Origin: Actinomycetota bacterium
GTDB taxonomy: Bacteria > Actinomycetota > Humimicrobiia > Humimicrobiales > Humimicrobiaceae
Direction: 5' to 3'
NCBI GenBank assembly: GCA_023379515.1
Contig: JAMCQQ010000366.1
Location: 1-8,217 of the forward strand
DNA length: 8,217 nt
Shown here: piece after piece, positions 6,311 through 8,217 of the stretch
How the letters are laid out: each line of letters starts with the position of its first letter
Numbering within the stretch: position 1 is the first letter of the stretch
Made by a program: the position numbers and the translations under genes
Notes under the pieces: model-generated
Told to the model about the DNA's origin: nothing
The model's input: the letters and a program-made list of their open reading frames with translations, nothing else
Databases searched by the model: none

Positions 6311-6343
6311 ATAAGCATATGTTTTTTTAAAAGATATGCTTAT
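6311..6343 (+). repeat. 10-bp perfect inverted repeat over the TPM gene start
   Basis: ATAAGCATAT (6311-6320) and ATATGCTTAT (6334-6343) are exact reverse complements separated by 13 bases. Within the spacer, TTTT (6322-6325) can pair with AAAA (6329-6332) after one G-G mismatch, giving a longer hairpin. The right arm contains the ATG at 6336 and most of the ATG at 6342. The left arm immediately follows the candidate -10 box. It may act as an operator at the transcription start or as an RNA hairpin hiding the start codon. No U-tract follows, so it is not a normal terminator. Confidence 0.5.
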
Positions 6344-7334
6344 GAAGAATAAAAATATTAAAATCACTAGTCTTATACCTTATTATATCCTCATTATTCT
6401 CATTTTCATGCTTACTATCCTGTTTTCTTTCACTGGCTGTACCGCTGCAAAGGAAAATACTCTGGATTTCCCGGATTATAACGGATACGTTAATGACTAT
6501 ACCGGCACACTATCAGCAGAATGGAAAGCTAAAACTGAAAATCTGGTACAGGCTGTCAGAGAGGAAACATCCTGTGAAATAGCAGTTACCATAATCGATA
6601 AGCTTGGAAATGCCACAATAGAAGAATATGCAGCAGGATTGTTTGCAAAATGGGGTATCGGGAAGAAAGATAAAGATAACGGGGTACTTTTGCTTGTGGC
6701 ATTAAAAGACAGACAATTGAGGATCGAGGTCGGATATGGCTTAGAAGGCATAATTCCAGACATCAAAGCAAAATATATTATAGATGATGTTATAACACCA
6801 AGGTTCAAAAATAATGACTATGACAGCGGTATTTATAATGGTGTTGTTGCAATAGCAAATATCATATATGAGGAACATGGTAAAAACCTTCTGTCATATT
6901 CAGACAATTTTATAGCTCAACCTAAGCGGGAATTTTCAGAGACCCCTACCTTTGCTGCACTTATCATACTGGCAACTTTATCACCCTGGATAGTATTTGC
7001 TTTGATATTTATAATAAGTTTCTTAAAGGGTTATATAAAAAAACACAGATGTCCGCGATGTAAAAAAATCGCCCTGGTTATCAAAACAAAAATACTGTCA
7101 AATCCAACTTATGAATATTCGGGAAGGGCCCATATTGAGAAGCTCTGCAGAAAATGCGGTTATGCAGAAAAAAACACTATCACTCTGCCTATGCTGCAAA
7201 AGAGCCACTATTCAGGAAGTGGAAGTTCCGGCAGTTCTTTTTCGTCCTGGAGCAGCAGTTCGGGCAGTTCCGGAGGCTCAAGCAGCTTTGGCGGAGGCTC
7301 TTCAGGCGGGGGCGGCGCAAGCGGCCACTGGTAA
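6336..7334 (+). CDS. TPM-domain (YgcG-like) membrane lipoprotein with zinc ribbon
   Basis: This 332-residue exported protein has a signal segment (about 10-31) ending in the lipobox FTGC, with Cys35 the predicted lipidation site. The TPM domain covers about 48-185, with NDYTGTLS (53-60) and the hallmark GVLLLVALKDRQLRIEVGYG (116-135). A transmembrane helix follows at about 206-230. Next comes a zinc ribbon with CPRC (239-242) and CRKC (271-274). The Ser/Gly-rich tail (293-332) ends GGGGASGHW, an ending characteristic of this family. Members of the TPM (TLP18.3/Psb32/MOLO-1) family are linked to membrane-protein or photosystem maintenance in some organisms, but the bacterial YgcG role is poorly known. 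The start may be ATG 6336 or ATG 6342; the latter removes two residues. A clear Shine-Dalgarno is lacking, and the start lies within an inverted repeat. It is probably independent of the metabolic cluster. Bases 7062-7089 of this gene recur at the window end. Confidence 0.87.
   Translation: MLMKNKNIKITSLIPYYILIILIFMLTILFSFTGCTAAKENTLDFPDYNGYVNDYTGTLSAEWKAKTENLVQAVREETSCEIAVTIIDKLGNATIEEYAAGLFAKWGIGKKDKDNGVLLLVALKDRQLRIEVGYGLEGIIPDIKAKYIIDDVITPRFKNNDYDSGIYNGVVAIANIIYEEHGKNLLSYSDNFIAQPKREFSETPTFAALIILATLSPWIVFALIFIISFLKGYIKKHRCPRCKKIALVIKTKILSNPTYEYSGRAHIEKLCRKCGYAEKNTITLPMLQKSHYSGSGSSGSSFSSWSSSSGSSGGSSSFGGGSSGGGGASGHW
7062..7089 (+). repeat. 28-bp direct repeat, copy 1 (inside TPM gene)
   Basis: This stretch encodes the start of the zinc-ribbon loop of the TPM protein (KKIALVIK, residues 243-250) and fits that reading frame naturally. 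It is identical over 28 bases to 8190-8217. The preceding bases differ (T here, C at 8189), so the identity begins with the run of seven A. This copy looks like the native one. Confidence 0.9.
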
Positions 7335-7353
7335 ATCAATCTTATTTTTTTAC

Positions 7354-7381
7354 TGGAAAGAAGTTGAAAATGCTTTATAAT
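7354..7381 (+). promoter_or_regulatory. Candidate promoter of the substrate-binding protein gene
   Basis: A perfect -10 TATAAT (7376-7381) has TGGAAA (7354-7359, four of six matches to TTGACA) 16 bases upstream. The predicted start of transcription is near 7388, leaving about 40 bases before the ATG at 7427 and its GAGG at 7419-7422. Location in the 92-bp gap and the consensus -10 support an own promoter for the transporter gene. Confidence 0.5.
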
Positions 7382-7426
7382 CTAGTAGTGCAAAATATTA
7401 ACTGAATATAACAAAAACGAGGAAAC

Positions 7427-8217
7427 ATGAAAAAAGTATTAATTTCGATAATAACAATCTTATCTTTATTTGCTGTTATTATTTTTTTTACGGCTTGTAC
7501 AACAGGACAAGAAGCCGGGACCACAATATCAACAGCAATTGTAAGTTCTGCAGCTACTGAAACCACCTCAACTGCTGCACCTGCAGAATCTTCCGCCGTA
7601 TCTTCAGCCGAAGAAAAAATTCCATCAAACTTTGAAATATTATATGTTCCAAAGCTTGCAGATATCCCATGGTTTAATGTTATAAAATCAGGACTTGAAC
7701 AAAGTGCCAGAGATTATGGCTTCAGGGTAACAGTTACAGCACCTCCTGCAGCTGATCCGGCACTTCAATCACAAATCATATTGGATAGTTTCAACAAAGG
7801 CATAGATGCAATAGTAGTTTGTCCAATCGATCCTGCCGGACTTGACCCTGTTTTGGCCAGAGCAAACCAGGCGGGAATTATGACCTTCAGCAACGAAGGT
7901 TATACATTGAAGAATGTTTCATTTGATGTTGAAGCAATGTCGAACCAGGCATTTGGTGAGGCTATCATGAAATCGGGGGTCAAATATGCCGGCGGGAATG
8001 CCAACTACATAGTATCGGTAGGTTTTCTGAATGCTATACCACAGAATGAATGGGCTGATTTTGAAATAGCTTATCAGCAGAAAAGTGCATCTGGTTTAAA
8101 GAATCTGCTTGGATATTCTAAAGGTACAGACAGATTTGAAGATAATGAAGACTCAAAGATTGCAACAACCAAAATAACTGACTATATTCAAAAAAATCGC
8201 CCTGGTTATCAAAACAA
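7427..8217 (+). CDS. Sugar-type ABC transporter substrate-binding lipoprotein (partial, 3' cut)
   Basis: The frame opens at ATG 7427 and runs to the window end without a stop: 263 codons of a family usually about 330-380 residues long. A signal peptide (MKKVLISIITILSL) leads to the lipobox FTAC with Cys24. A Ser/Thr/Ala-rich linker follows (about 25-62). The periplasmic-binding-protein fold then begins with ILYVPKLADIPWFNVIKSGL (71-90). IDAIVVCPIDPAGLDPVL (126-143) and the GIMTFSNEG block (about 149-157) place it among sugar-binding proteins of the Peripla_BP_4 group, and the PKLADIPWFN opening resembles LsrB/RhaS-type proteins. It would deliver a sugar or related ligand to an ABC permease encoded beyond the window. 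GAGG at 7419-7422 lies four bases before the ATG. The last nine codons or so (about 8190 onward) coincide with the duplicated 28-bp stretch and are probably not genuine. Ligand unknown. Confidence 0.87.
   Translation, partial: MKKVLISIITILSLFAVIIFFTACTTGQEAGTTISTAIVSSAATETTSTAAPAESSAVSSAEEKIPSNFEILYVPKLADIPWFNVIKSGLEQSARDYGFRVTVTAPPAADPALQSQIILDSFNKGIDAIVVCPIDPAGLDPVLARANQAGIMTFSNEGYTLKNVSFDVEAMSNQAFGEAIMKSGVKYAGGNANYIVSVGFLNAIPQNEWADFEIAYQQKSASGLKNLLGYSKGTDRFEDNEDSKIATTKITDYIQKNRPGYQN
8190..8217 (+). repeat. 28-bp direct repeat, copy 2, at the window edge (possible assembly artefact)
   Basis: The final 28 bases match 7062-7089 exactly. Here they are read in a different frame, giving KNRPGYQN after ITDYIQ in the substrate-binding protein. 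At this point sugar-binding homologues normally continue with a Pro-x-hydrophobic-Lys-type strand (as in KNPDLKAI), which the tail lacks after the Asn. The identity starts in a seven-A run and reaches the last base, so its true length is unknown. Confidence 0.85.

Noticed and set aside
7111..7405. Two further + strand frames of 83-89 codons over the TPM tail
   Set aside because: They arise from out-of-frame reading of the GC-richer Ser/Gly repeat region; the main frame ends in the characteristic family tail.
1..8217. CRISPR array, insertion sequence, tRNA or rRNA
   Set aside because: No regularly spaced repeats, transposase frame, terminal inverted repeats or stable-RNA signatures were seen.

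Overview
This window reads as a low-GC bacterial chromosome fragment. All genes lie on the + strand, purine-rich Shine-Dalgarno sequences sit before most starts, and TTG is used as a start codon at least twice (positions 622 and 4545). The two exported proteins are lipoproteins, and the substrate-binding protein carries a long Ser/Thr/Ala-rich linker after its lipobox cysteine. That linker style is common in monoderm lineages and in uncultured low-GC groups. I cannot fix the taxon from the sequence: an uncultured Atribacterota-, Bacillota- or low-GC Actinomycetota-like lineage would all fit.

Layout. (1) Positions 1-541 hold the tail of a probable antitoxin overlapping a PIN-domain (VapC-type) toxin. 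(2) Positions 622-1407 hold a Cof-type HAD phosphatase. (3) A 208-bp intergenic region follows, with a good sigma70-like promoter and a perfect 12-bp palindrome just upstream of it. (4) Positions 1616-6232 form a tight co-directional cluster: split transketolase C-terminal subunit, split transketolase N-terminal subunit, a 2-oxo-acid/acetoin dehydrogenase-type E1 alpha and E1 beta, and an Asp/Glu/hydantoin racemase-family protein. (5) Positions 6336-7334 encode a TPM-domain lipoprotein with a zinc ribbon and a Ser/Gly tail. (6) From 7427 to the window end runs the N-terminal part of a sugar-type ABC transporter substrate-binding lipoprotein (LsrB/RhaS-like), cut by the window edge.

How the genes may work together. 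The core is four consecutive thiamine-diphosphate (ThDP) half-enzymes arranged as Pyr, PP, PP, Pyr, followed by a racemase/decarboxylase-fold enzyme, with a sugar-binding lipoprotein downstream. This suggests a catabolic module for an unidentified sugar or sugar acid: ketol transfer by the split transketolase, then oxidation or ketol chemistry by the E1 pair. No E2 or E3 partner is visible. The actual substrate is inference and not readable here.

The most striking points are three. The transketolase N subunit has lost the Asp of its ThDP/Mg motif (GCAE in place of GDGE). The last 28 bases of the window exactly duplicate a stretch inside the TPM gene about 1.1 kb upstream, in another reading frame, which looks like an assembly or chimera junction at the sequence end. 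A 10-bp inverted repeat covers the start codons of the TPM gene.
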